A stretch of DNA of 9,869 nt from an uncultured Oscillospiraceae bacterium. GTDB lineage: Bacteria; Bacillota; Clostridia; Oscillospirales; Acutalibacteraceae. The notes beneath the pieces are model-generated. The model was not told where the DNA came from. It saw nothing but the letters and a program-made list of their open reading frames with translations, and did no database searches. Positions 1-6,246 of this stretch are shown piece by piece. The stretch's first letter is position 1; each line of letters begins with the position of its first letter. The stretch lies in assembly GCA_900552925.1 (NCBI GenBank), contig USBH01000044.1:1-9869 (forward strand), in the 5' to 3' direction. A program made the translations under genes and the position numbers.

Positions 1-48
1 CGAGATTAGCTGCAGTCTCGTGGGCTCGGAGATGTGTATAAGAGACAG
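1..48. other. Nextera adapter (i7 side), not genomic
   Basis: Artificial sequence. Bases 30-48 are the 19-bp Tn5 mosaic end, and 15-29 are the read-2 transposase adapter (GTCTCGTGGGCTCGG). Bases 7-14 (TAGCTGCA) sit where the 8-base i7 index belongs, and 1-6 (CGAGAT) match the end of the P7 primer. From memory the index fits Nextera XT v2 N728 read in the adapter orientation. Genomic sequence starts at 49. Any open frame beginning here (peptides starting MCIRDS or MYKRQ) is an artefact. Confidence 0.97.
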
Positions 49-864
49 CCCCTGCGGGATAGTGGTGGGCAAGGGCTGCTCGAGGGAAAGCCGTCCCTTT
101 TGGCGGAGTTTGTCTGCCGCCAGAGTCACCTGGGGCGGGAAGATGTTGCACGCCTGCAGCTCGTCCACCCGGCGCAGGGCCTGCGCGGTGGGCAGCTTCC
201 AGGCAATGTTCCCGTCCCGCATGAGCATCACATGCTTGCAGTAGTCGGCGATATACTCTGTGTGGTGCTCAATGACGATGATGGTCTTGCCGTGCTTCTC
301 GTTAAGCGCCCTGAGAACCTGATAGATGCGGTCGGCGTGACCCGGGTCCAGCTGGGCGATAGGCTCGTCCAGAATCAGCACCTCCGGCCGCAGGGACACA
401 GCCCCGGCCAGCGCCAGCAAATGGGTCTGCCCGCCGGAGAGCTGCCAGATGTAGTCGTCCTCCCGACCTTCCAGCCCGCACAAAGCCAGAGCTTCTTTGC
501 CGCGCGCCGCATAGTCCTCCATGGCGTAGTTCAGGCAGGCGTAGGAGGCGTCGTCCAGTACCGTGGGCCGCACGATCTGGTTTTCAAAGTCCTGGTACAC
601 ATATCCCGCCTTTTGGGCCAAAGCGCCCACGTCCGCCTCCAGGGTGTTCACCCCGTCCACCACCACGCTCCCGGAAAATTCCCCGGTGATAAAGTGGGGG
701 ATCAGCCCGTTGAGGGTCTTGCAAAAAGTGGATTTCCCACAGCCGTTGTTGCCAACGATTGCAAGGAAATCCCCTTTTTCCACCTGCAGGGTGATGTTTT
801 TCAAAATGGGCTTTTCAGCGGCGGGATAGGAATAGGTTAAGTTCTCTATCTCGATGATGTTCAT
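49..864 (-). CDS. ECF transporter ATPase, 3' end cut by adapter
   Basis: ABC ATPase of an energy-coupling-factor (ECF) importer, a cytoplasmic subunit that powers uptake of a vitamin-like substrate. The frame starts at ATG 864-862 and runs 272 codons into the adapter without a stop. All ABC motifs read in order: Walker A GNNGCGKST (residues 38-46), Q-loop Q91 in VYQDFENQ, signature LSGGQ (142-146), Walker B LILDEP with D166/E167, D-loop AQLD (170-173) and switch H200 in VIEHH. The FENQI sequence after the Q-loop glutamine is typical of EcfA-type ATPases. The start overlaps the stop of the upstream membrane gene as ATGA (861-864), implying translational coupling. Single EcfA proteins are about 280 residues, so this may be nearly complete; it could also be the first half of a two-ATPase fusion such as YkoD. 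An EcfT gene is expected beyond the edge. The substrate is unknown. Confidence 0.93.
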
Positions 865-1709
865 TCTGTGGTAGTCCCGTCCTTTCCGGCTTTCCATTTC
901 AGCACGGCCAGCACAACCACCGCCAGCGCCGCGGCCACCACCAGACCGATGGCCAAAGCCGTGCCGCTGCCGGCCCAGTCAGCTTCCCAGTCCACAATGG
1001 AGAAGCCGCTCTCGGCGATGAGCTGGGTCGCGACAGCCGCCACAAATCCCACCAGACATGCCAGCACAACCTTAAGGCTGATCCCGCCGATCCAGGTTTT
1101 CTCCGTGCGGGGGGACATGCCCAGCAGGGGCTCAATCTTCCCGTAGAGCTTGGGCACCAGGAACAGCGTGGGCAGCAGGCAGAACAGGATGCCGGAGAAC
1201 AGCAGGTCGTTGAGGAAGGCAAATCCCTCGGTGGCGAACACGCTTTCCGGCAGGCCGGCCACAGCCTCAAAATCCTCCACGGCAAACTGCACCTTGCAGA
1301 TGTCCACCACAGCGCCCATGGCCAGCTGCAGCGCCGTGCCGCTGATGGCGGCGATGCCGACCATCTTGTAATTTTTGGGGTTCTTCACCATGCGGCCCGC
1401 CACATACACGCCAATGGTCACAGTGAGGAATTTTTCCAGCTCTCCCAAGCCGCCAAACTGCCCCAGCATAATTTCGCTGAACACCAGCTCGCCGGTGGCC
1501 GCGCCCAGAGCAGCGGACAGGGGGTCAAAGAGCATGGCCAACGTCAGGGGGATGAACAGGAAATACTCCACCGAAAACTCCACGATGCCCACCTGAAAGC
1601 TGGGAATCAGCTCGGTGAACAAGGTGGCCAGGCCATACAGGGCCATGGTCAGCACAAACACCATCAGTTTTTGGGATTGGGTCGCGGTCTGTTTCTTTGC
1701 AAGTTCCAT
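861..1709 (-). CDS. Putative ECF transporter S component (membrane protein)
   Basis: A 282-residue, strongly hydrophobic protein with about seven predicted membrane segments (roughly residues 15-37, 47-75, 95-108, 114-137, 165-190, 209-231 and 248-272). It has a short polar N-terminus and a charged tail (WKAGKDGTTTE). There is no export signal beyond the first membrane helix. It is coupled by a 4-base ATGA overlap to an ECF ATPase, so its likely role is the substrate-binding S component, or a membrane partner, of that importer. Most S components are about 170-220 residues; this one carries an extra C-terminal pair of helices. I do not recognise a subfamily that names a substrate. The start at ATG 1709-1707 is backed by a ribosome site (AGAGGAAGAG) about 5 bases upstream. 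It could instead be another type of permease; the S-component call rests mainly on context and overall fold. Confidence 0.75.
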   Translation of the reverse strand: MELAKKQTATQSQKLMVFVLTMALYGLATLFTELIPSFQVGIVEFSVEYFLFIPLTLAMLFDPLSAALGAATGELVFSEIMLGQFGGLGELEKFLTVTIGVYVAGRMVKNPKNYKMVGIAAISGTALQLAMGAVVDICKVQFAVEDFEAVAGLPESVFATEGFAFLNDLLFSGILFCLLPTLFLVPKLYGKIEPLLGMSPRTEKTWIGGISLKVVLACLVGFVAAVATQLIAESGFSIVDWEADWAGSGTALAIGLVVAAALAVVVLAVLKWKAGKDGTTTE

Positions 1710-1890
1710 GTCACTCTTCCTCTCTCATTATACAGTTCCGTTTTCTTGCAACCCTATTGTAATCCCTGCCTGTGCAAACTTGCGACCATGTTTCTGTAAA
1801 ATTGAAATAAAAATTTCATTTTTTCAAAAACGAAAAAATTCAAACGCTTTTCTCTGGCGCCGGAGCAAGAGCGCTGCTCCACCATTTTGA
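1710..1890. other. AT-rich leader region upstream of the ECF genes
   Basis: This stretch is markedly AT-rich (especially 1797-1850) compared with its surroundings and has no convincing gene. Going leftward into the S-component gene there is a TATAAT on the minus strand (1727-1732), but no -35 at a suitable distance; the nearest TTGCAA is only 13 bases away. Small inverted repeats occur at 1803-1818 (TGAAAT/ATTTCA) and 1862-1880 (GGAGCA/TGCTCC). I recognise no known riboswitch. The region probably holds the promoter of the ECF operon, but I cannot place it. Confidence 0.4.
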
Positions 1891-2055
1891 AAAAGAGGGA
1901 AACGACCTGCGTACAACGAAAACTATATTTGCTATATGGGGAGCCGGCTGGTGGTGCACGACCGACATGGAAATGAAGTGTGCACGTTTTCCGATATGCG
2001 CAACTATGGATGGGTGGATTTATTCAAGGGACACTATTCGGAACTTCTGGAATGA
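1891..2055 (+). pseudogene. Orphan C-terminal gene fragment, family unknown
   Basis: After a TGA at 1888-1890 the frame stays open for 54 codons and ends at TGA 2053-2055. The last 39 residues could start at ATG 1936. The peptide reads like the end of a folded protein: GSRLVVHDRHGNEVCTFSDM is followed by RNYGWVDLFKGHYSELLE. No ribosome binding site precedes ATG 1936 (upstream is ACTATATTTGCTAT), so independent translation is unlikely. I do not recognise the family. The best reading is the tail of a gene whose front has been lost by deletion, or by joining of unrelated DNA near 1890. A very short real gene is the alternative. Confidence 0.4.
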
Positions 2056-2120
2056 AGTGGCACAGGGATCAGGGCTGTAAAAGCACAACGAGCGAGTCCG
2101 CCGGAAGGAAAAAGCCTTGC

Positions 2121-2148
2121 TTGACAAACCCGAATAAGCAGATATAAT
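2121..2148 (+). promoter_or_regulatory. Sigma-A-like promoter of the GH35-type gene
   Basis: Perfect -35 TTGACA (2121-2126) and perfect -10 TATAAT (2143-2148), separated by 16 bases. Transcription should begin near 2155, giving a leader of about 170 bases before the ATG at 2325. Both hexamers match consensus, so this should be a strong promoter unless something in the long leader restrains expression. Confidence 0.8.
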
Positions 2149-2280
2149 GAATCTGGATGTTCTTGCAGGGAGAAGAAGTTCGCGTGATTTTGCATCTTTG
2201 CGCGGTTAAACGGTTTCCGTGCGCGGCCATGTGTTTTCTACAAAATCCATGTTTGAGCCGCCGGGCGTCCGGAGCAGCCG

Positions 2281-2343
2281 ATGACAGAAAATACTTATAC
2301 GGATCGATTAAAAGGAGTTTTGCCATGCGCAGTCCATATCTGA
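2281..2343 (+). CDS. Possible 20-residue leader peptide overlapping the GH35-type start
   Basis: ATG 2281 is preceded by GGAG at 2271-2274 with a 6-base gap. It opens a 20-codon frame, MTENTYTDRLKGVLPCAVHI, that ends at TGA 2341-2343. It overlaps the start of the downstream glycosidase gene (ATG 2325) in another frame, and the ribosome site of that gene lies inside it. Translation of this frame would affect initiation at 2325, by coupling or by interference. There is no homology that I recognise, and a chance open frame of this size is quite possible. Confidence 0.3.
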   Translation: MTENTYTDRLKGVLPCAVHI

Positions 2344-3923
2344 AACAACAGGGAAGCACAAAAGTTTTGATGGTTGACGACAGCCCCTTCGTCATGCTGG
2401 CGGGGGAGCTGCACAATTCGAATTCGTCCACACCGGAAGCCATGGAGGCGAGCTGCCGGAAAGCCGTGGAGCTCGGCATGAACAGCGTCATCGCCACCCT
2501 CAGCTGGGAGCTGATCGAGCCCGAGGAGGGCTGCTTTGACTTTTCCACGGTGGATATGGTCATCGACATCGCCAGAAAGCACGGCTTGAAGCTGGAGCTC
2601 ATCTGGTTCGGCTCTTGGAAAAACGCCCAGTGCGCCTATGCCCCGGCGTGGGTGAAAAAGGATTTGAACCGTTTCCCGCGGGCGGAAATGCAGAAGGGAA
2701 AGCGCAGCGGCAGAATGGAGATTCTGGGCGCGGTGAACTACACGACGCTTTCGTACCTCAGCGAAGAAGCGTGCAAAGCCGACGCCAGAGCTTTCCATGC
2801 GGTGATGGCGCACATCCGGGAGATCGACAGCCGGGAAAACACCGTGCTGATGATGCAGGTGGAAAACGAAACCGGCGTGCTCACGGCCGCCCGGGAACAC
2901 GCCGACTTGGCAGACCGGCTGTTTTGTGGGCCGGCCCCCGCGGAGCTGGTGCAGTACCTGAAAGCCCATACGGAGAATATGGCCGACGAGGTGCGTGCCG
3001 CGGTGGAGGAAGGCGCGGACGCCGGCACGTGGGAAAAATGCTTCGGCTCCGTGGCCGAGGAGCTTTTCAGTGCGTACTACGTTTCGTCCTATGTCAACCG
3101 GGTCGCTGCGGCGGGTAAGGAAGCGTACGACATCCCGATGACCGCCAACTGCTGGCTGGAGCAGGGCAAGGCCGGCGAGTACCCGAGCGGCGGCCCCATC
3201 GCCCGGGTGATGGAGGTCTGGCAGTTTGCCGCGCCGTCCATTAACATTCTGGCCCCGGATATCTACACGCCCGCGTTCTGCGCGGTGTGCGAATCGTACA
3301 CAAAGAACGGCAACCCGCTTTTCATCCCGGAGACCGCTACCCACGCATACGCCGGCGTGCGCCAGCTCTACGCGGTGGGCCGCCACCACGCCGTCTGCTA
3401 CGCGCCCTTTGGATTTGAGGATATCGGCAAGCCGTTCCTTGGCATGTCCGGCGTTGGAATGGACCTGACCGACCCGGCCCTGCACACGCGGCAGGATGCG
3501 GCGGAATACCGGCAGATCACCACGGCGCTGCGCTCCATGCTGCACAAGATCACCCCGAAGCTCGGCACCGACGATTTGCAGGCGGTTTCCAGCGAACGGG
3601 GCCGGGAGCAGAAGCTCGTGATGGGCGACTTCGGCTTTACGGTCAAAATGGGCGTCGACGAAAAGGAAAAGGCGCCCGGCGGCGCGCTCGTCGTGAAGGA
3701 ATCGGAAGACACGTTCTGGCTGCTCTGCGTGAACTGCTCGCCGATGCCGTTTTCCAGCGACCCGCAAAAGCCCTACTGGGACTATCTTTCCGTGGAGGAA
3801 GGCTGCTTCGAAAGCGACGGCGCCTGGCACACGACGCTCCGCCGCAACGGCGACGAAATCGCCGTCATGCGCTTTGCAGAGCCGACGATCCTGCGCGTGG
3901 AGCTGTTTGCCTACGGGGATTGA
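2325..3923 (+). CDS. Family 35-type beta-galactosidase-like glycosidase with DUF5597-like domain
   Basis: A 532-residue clan GH-A glycosidase that should hydrolyse terminal beta-galactosides or related sugars. Residues about 10-370 form the barrel, with an N-terminal LAGELHNSNSS and ATLSWELIEPEEGCFDFS matching the GH35/GH42 start. QVENETG is the GH35 acid/base motif, with proposed acid/base E182; IPET gives proposed nucleophile E336. The remaining C-terminal region (about 390-532) resembles the DUF5597 domain of GH35 enzymes. There is no signal peptide, so it should act in the cytoplasm on imported sugars. ATG 2325 was chosen because AAAAGGAG ends 7 bases before it. The frame is open upstream to 2157, but that would start almost at the predicted transcription start and without a ribosome site. 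The gene has its own promoter and terminator. Exact substrate is uncertain; arabinogalactan-type or host glycan galactosides are possible. Confidence 0.85.
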   Translation: MRSPYLKQQGSTKVLMVDDSPFVMLAGELHNSNSSTPEAMEASCRKAVELGMNSVIATLSWELIEPEEGCFDFSTVDMVIDIARKHGLKLELIWFGSWKNAQCAYAPAWVKKDLNRFPRAEMQKGKRSGRMEILGAVNYTTLSYLSEEACKADARAFHAVMAHIREIDSRENTVLMMQVENETGVLTAAREHADLADRLFCGPAPAELVQYLKAHTENMADEVRAAVEEGADAGTWEKCFGSVAEELFSAYYVSSYVNRVAAAGKEAYDIPMTANCWLEQGKAGEYPSGGPIARVMEVWQFAAPSINILAPDIYTPAFCAVCESYTKNGNPLFIPETATHAYAGVRQLYAVGRHHAVCYAPFGFEDIGKPFLGMSGVGMDLTDPALHTRQDAAEYRQITTALRSMLHKITPKLGTDDLQAVSSERGREQKLVMGDFGFTVKMGVDEKEKAPGGALVVKESEDTFWLLCVNCSPMPFSSDPQKPYWDYLSVEEGCFESDGAWHTTLRRNGDEIAVMRFAEPTILRVELFAYGD

Positions 3924-3960
3924 CCGCTTCGGCCTTGCGCCGACAGAATCATAAAAGCAT

Positions 3961-4009
3961 AGCCGGCAGGCGGGAAGGGGGAGATCCCTTTCCGGTTTGC
4001 CGGCTTTTT
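3961..4009 (+). terminator. Rho-independent terminator of the GH35-type gene
   Basis: AGCCGGCA (3961-3968) pairs perfectly with TGCCGGCT (3998-4005). The stem continues inward through GGCGGGAAGGG against CCCTTTCCGGTT with small irregularities, and a T5 tract (4005-4009) follows. It lies 37 bases after the glycosidase stop codon. Confidence 0.88.
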
Positions 4010-4104
4010 GTATAGCGGTCCCGGATGCCGGTCTGCCCGCGGAAGGCGGCGGCGCGGGCCGCCCCGTCCGGAAACATTTGGCCTGTTGAAAAACGAAAAT
4101 TCGA

Positions 4105-4133
4105 TTAAAGTTTTTGCCGATTTGTGTTATACT
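4105..4133 (+). promoter_or_regulatory. Extended -10 promoter of the EFR1-type gene
   Basis: TATACT at 4128-4133 is preceded by TGT (4125-4127), giving an extended -10 element. A weak -35 (TTAAAG, 4105-4110) stands 17 bases upstream. Start of transcription is expected near 4140, leaving about 45 bases before the ATG at 4186. The promoter lies after the upstream terminator, so this gene should be transcribed independently of the glycosidase gene before it. Confidence 0.6.
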
Positions 4134-4185
4134 GTTTTTGACAGCGCAGACCCATTGACCCGACGACAGAAAAGGAGAAAATACA

Positions 4186-4938
4186 ATGGTTTTATATTTT
4201 TCCGGAACCGGAAACAGCGCATATGCGGCGAAGAGAATCAGCAGGGAGACGGGGGACAGGTGCATCAGTCTTTTTGAGAAGATCAGGCGCAGTGATTTTT
4301 CGGCGATGCATGCGGAACGCCCCTGGGTGATCGTGGCGCCGACCTATGCATGGCGGATTCCGCGCGTCGTGCAAAACTGGATCGAGCGCACGGCGCTTAA
4401 CGGGAGCAGAGACGTCTACTTCGTCCTGACCTGCGGGGAGAATATATGCGGCGCGGGGGAGTACCTGAAAAAGCTGTGCGCAAAAAAGAAAATGAATTAT
4501 ATGGGCTGTCGGGAAATCGTGATGCCGGAAAACTACATCGCGATGTTCACGACGCCGGATGCGGCGCAGGCAGCGAAGATCCTCGAGCGGGCAGAGCACG
4601 CGATCGACCGGACGGCGCTCTATATTAAGAACGGGGAGAAATTCCCGCCGATGAGCGTTTCCCTGATGGACCGGGTGTACAGCGGCGTCATCAACGATTT
4701 GTTTTACCCCACATGCGTCCATGCGAGAAAATTCCATGTGACCGACAGCTGCATTTCCTGCGGAAAATGCGCGGCCGTCTGCCCGCTCGGCAATGTGCGC
4801 ATCGAGCAGGGGAAGCCGGTGTGGGGGAAAAACTGCACGCACTGTATGGCGTGCATCTGCCGCTGTCCGAAAGAAGCGATCGAGTACGGAAAGCACAGCC
4901 GGGGCCTGGCGCGGTATACCTGTCAGAAGGATATCTGA
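4186..4938 (+). CDS. EFR1-family flavodoxin/2[4Fe-4S] ferredoxin protein
   Basis: A 250-residue soluble electron-transfer protein fusing a flavodoxin-like FMN domain to a two-cluster ferredoxin. The N-terminal YFSGTGNS (residues 4-11) is the FMN phosphate loop, and APTYAW (51-56) is the second flavin loop. The C-terminal third holds C189-I-S-C192-G-K-C195-A-A-V-C199-P and C217-T-H-C220-M-A-C223-I-C-R-C227-P, two complete [4Fe-4S] motifs. This order is that of the EFR1 family, common in Clostridia; its physiological partner is generally unknown. The start is supported by AAAGGAG 8 bases upstream. There is no signal peptide or membrane segment. It sits between two glycosidase genes but has its own promoter and follows a terminator, so a functional link with sugar breakdown is not shown. 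Confidence 0.92.
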   Translation: MVLYFSGTGNSAYAAKRISRETGDRCISLFEKIRRSDFSAMHAERPWVIVAPTYAWRIPRVVQNWIERTALNGSRDVYFVLTCGENICGAGEYLKKLCAKKKMNYMGCREIVMPENYIAMFTTPDAAQAAKILERAEHAIDRTALYIKNGEKFPPMSVSLMDRVYSGVINDLFYPTCVHARKFHVTDSCISCGKCAAVCPLGNVRIEQGKPVWGKNCTHCMACICRCPKEAIEYGKHSRGLARYTCQKDI

Positions 4939-5021
4939 GATCGGCTTCCGGAAAAGGCTGAGGCCTTTCCGCACGTCCGGCCGCACGATTTGCATTGCGC
5001 GGAATACCGTGAAATTTCCAC

Positions 5022-5050
5022 TTGTCTGCGGCGCGGCCGCCTGCTATAAT
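5022..5050 (+). promoter_or_regulatory. Promoter of the alpha-L-fucosidase gene
   Basis: TTGTCT (5022-5027) and a perfect TATAAT (5045-5050) are separated by 17 bases. The transcript should begin near 5057, about 27 bases before the GTG start. No terminator is visible between the EFR1-type gene (stop at 4938) and here, so some read-through from that gene is also possible. Confidence 0.75.
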
Positions 5051-5083
5051 ACAGAGGACATATCCCGTAGGAGGTTTTTTACC

Positions 5084-6109
5084 GTGAATATGAAAGAATG
5101 GTTTAAGGAAGCGCAGTACGGCATGATGGTGCACTGGGGGCTGTATTCGCTGCTGGCGGGCGAATGGCGGGACCACTTCAGCGGCCCTTACGCCGAGTGG
5201 ATTCAGGCGAATCTCGCGATTCCGAACGCCGACTATGAGCAGCTTGCCAAAGCGTTCAACCCGGTCTATTTTGATGCGGATGCGTGGGTGCGTCTCGCGC
5301 GGGACTGCGGGATGCGGTACTTTGTGGTCACGAGCAAGCACCACGACGGTTTCGCGATGTTCCATTCCAAGGTGGACCGCTACAACGTCGTCGACGCCAC
5401 GCCGTTCGGCCGCGATGTGATCGCGGAGCTCGGGGAAGCCTGCTATAAATACGGCCTGAAAATGGGCATGTACTATTCGCAGGATCTGGACTGGCACGAG
5501 GAGCACGGCGGCGGTTATTTGTCCGACCCGTCCACAGCGCAGGGCGTGACGTGGGAAAACAGCTGGGACTTCCCGAACAAGGAAAAAAAGAACTTCGACA
5601 TCTGCTTTGAGAACAAGATCTACCCGCAGGTTGAGGAGATCCTCCGAAATTACGGCGAGCTTTGCCTGATCTGGTTCGACATGCCCATGACGCTGCGCGA
5701 GGAGCAGAGCCGGAAGCTGTACGACGCCGTGAAGCGGTATCAGCCCGATTGTCTGATCAATTCCAGACTCGGCAACGGCACGTACGATTATGTCTCGCTC
5801 GGCGACAACGAGATCCCGTCGGAAGTGCCGAGCGACGCTTCGCTCGACAACGTGTCGATGAACGAGATCGACGGCTTCAAGCCCTCGCCCTACGGGCTGT
5901 ACGAAACGGCGGCCACAATGAACCACTCGTGGGGATACTGCGCGTGGGATCAGGACTGGAAAAGCGCGGAAACCATCGCGGCGAACCGGGAAAAGCTGCG
6001 CCGCCTCGGCATCAACTATCTGCTGAATGTCGGCCCCGACGGGCTCGGGCGCATCCCGCTGCAGTGCAGGCAGATCCTGACCCGCGCGGCCGAGCTGTTC
6101 CGGGCGTAA
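5084..6109 (+). CDS. GH29 alpha-L-fucosidase, catalytic domain only
   Basis: A 341-residue retaining alpha-L-fucosidase that removes terminal L-fucose from glycans. Family GH29 motifs: VHWGLYS near the N-terminus (H17), TSKHHDGFAMF (H86, H87, D88), IWFDMP with catalytic nucleophile D199, the NSRLGNG/LGDNEIPSE segment with candidate acid/base E243 or E247, YETAATMNHSWGY (E274), and INYLLNVGPDGLGRIP near the end. No export signal is present, so the enzyme should be cytoplasmic. Many GH29 enzymes are 420-600 residues with a C-terminal beta-sandwich; this one stops straight after the barrel, as some compact forms do. Start choice: TAGGAGG (5068-5074) lies 9 bases before GTG 5084 but 15 before ATG 5090, so GTG is preferred. 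The frame is open further upstream to 4793, but that overlaps the EFR1-type gene. Together with the GH35-type enzyme it suggests use of fucosylated galactosides. Confidence 0.93.
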   Translation: MNMKEWFKEAQYGMMVHWGLYSLLAGEWRDHFSGPYAEWIQANLAIPNADYEQLAKAFNPVYFDADAWVRLARDCGMRYFVVTSKHHDGFAMFHSKVDRYNVVDATPFGRDVIAELGEACYKYGLKMGMYYSQDLDWHEEHGGGYLSDPSTAQGVTWENSWDFPNKEKKNFDICFENKIYPQVEEILRNYGELCLIWFDMPMTLREEQSRKLYDAVKRYQPDCLINSRLGNGTYDYVSLGDNEIPSEVPSDASLDNVSMNEIDGFKPSPYGLYETAATMNHSWGYCAWDQDWKSAETIAANREKLRRLGINYLLNVGPDGLGRIPLQCRQILTRAAELFRA

Positions 6110-6190
6110 AGGCCGGGCACGTGTAAGCGTGGCGTGACGGACCGCTGAGAGAATGACTTTTTGCGATAATTTGAGCACACATATCCGCAC

Positions 6191-6234
6191 AAAAAAAGTA
6201 GCGCCTTTACCGGCTGGTAAAGGCGCTGCTTTTC
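6191..6234. terminator. Bidirectional terminator between convergent genes
   Basis: A perfect 12-bp stem, AGCGCCTTTACC (6200-6211) and GGTAAAGGCGCT (6216-6227), closes on a GGCT loop. It extends by a T-G and a G-C pair and is flanked by A7 on the left and T4 on the right. It serves the fucosidase gene from the left and, with a T7 tract on the minus strand, the oxidoreductase gene from the right. Confidence 0.93.
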
Positions 6235-6246
6235 GTAAAGAAACGC

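Noticed and set aside
20..244. Plus-strand open frames starting in the left adapter (MCIRDS..., MYKRQ...)
   Set aside because: They begin inside the Nextera adapter and run antisense to the ECF ATPase; they are known artefact peptides.
1727..1732. TATAAT on the minus strand upstream of the S-component gene
   Set aside because: The only nearby -35-like TTGCAA is 13 bases away, and the resulting transcript would start almost inside the ribosome site, so I do not call a promoter.
2200..2224. Hairpin GCGCGG...CCGTGCGC in the glycosidase leader as a riboswitch
   Set aside because: It is a single imperfect stem without the conserved core of any riboswitch class I know; too weak to call.
2157..2324. 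N-terminal extension of the GH35-type protein to ATG 2157
   Set aside because: ATG 2157 would sit at the predicted transcription start with no ribosome site. The extension has no family match, while ATG 2325 has AAAAGGAG at the right distance.
2295..4265. A 656-codon open frame on the minus strand
   Set aside because: It lies opposite the GH35-type gene and part of the EFR1-type gene, and its sequence is rich in Arg, His, Ala and Gly without any domain. It is a high-GC shadow of the plus-strand genes.
4793..5083. Upstream extension of the fucosidase frame to 4793
   Set aside because: It overlaps the end of the EFR1-type gene and precedes the promoter at 5022-5050; GTG 5084 has a strong ribosome site and the family similarity begins there.
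4691..6190. A 499-codon open frame on the minus strand
   Set aside because: It is antisense to the fucosidase and the end of the EFR1-type gene, both of which have clear motifs; it has no ribosome site or recognisable domain.
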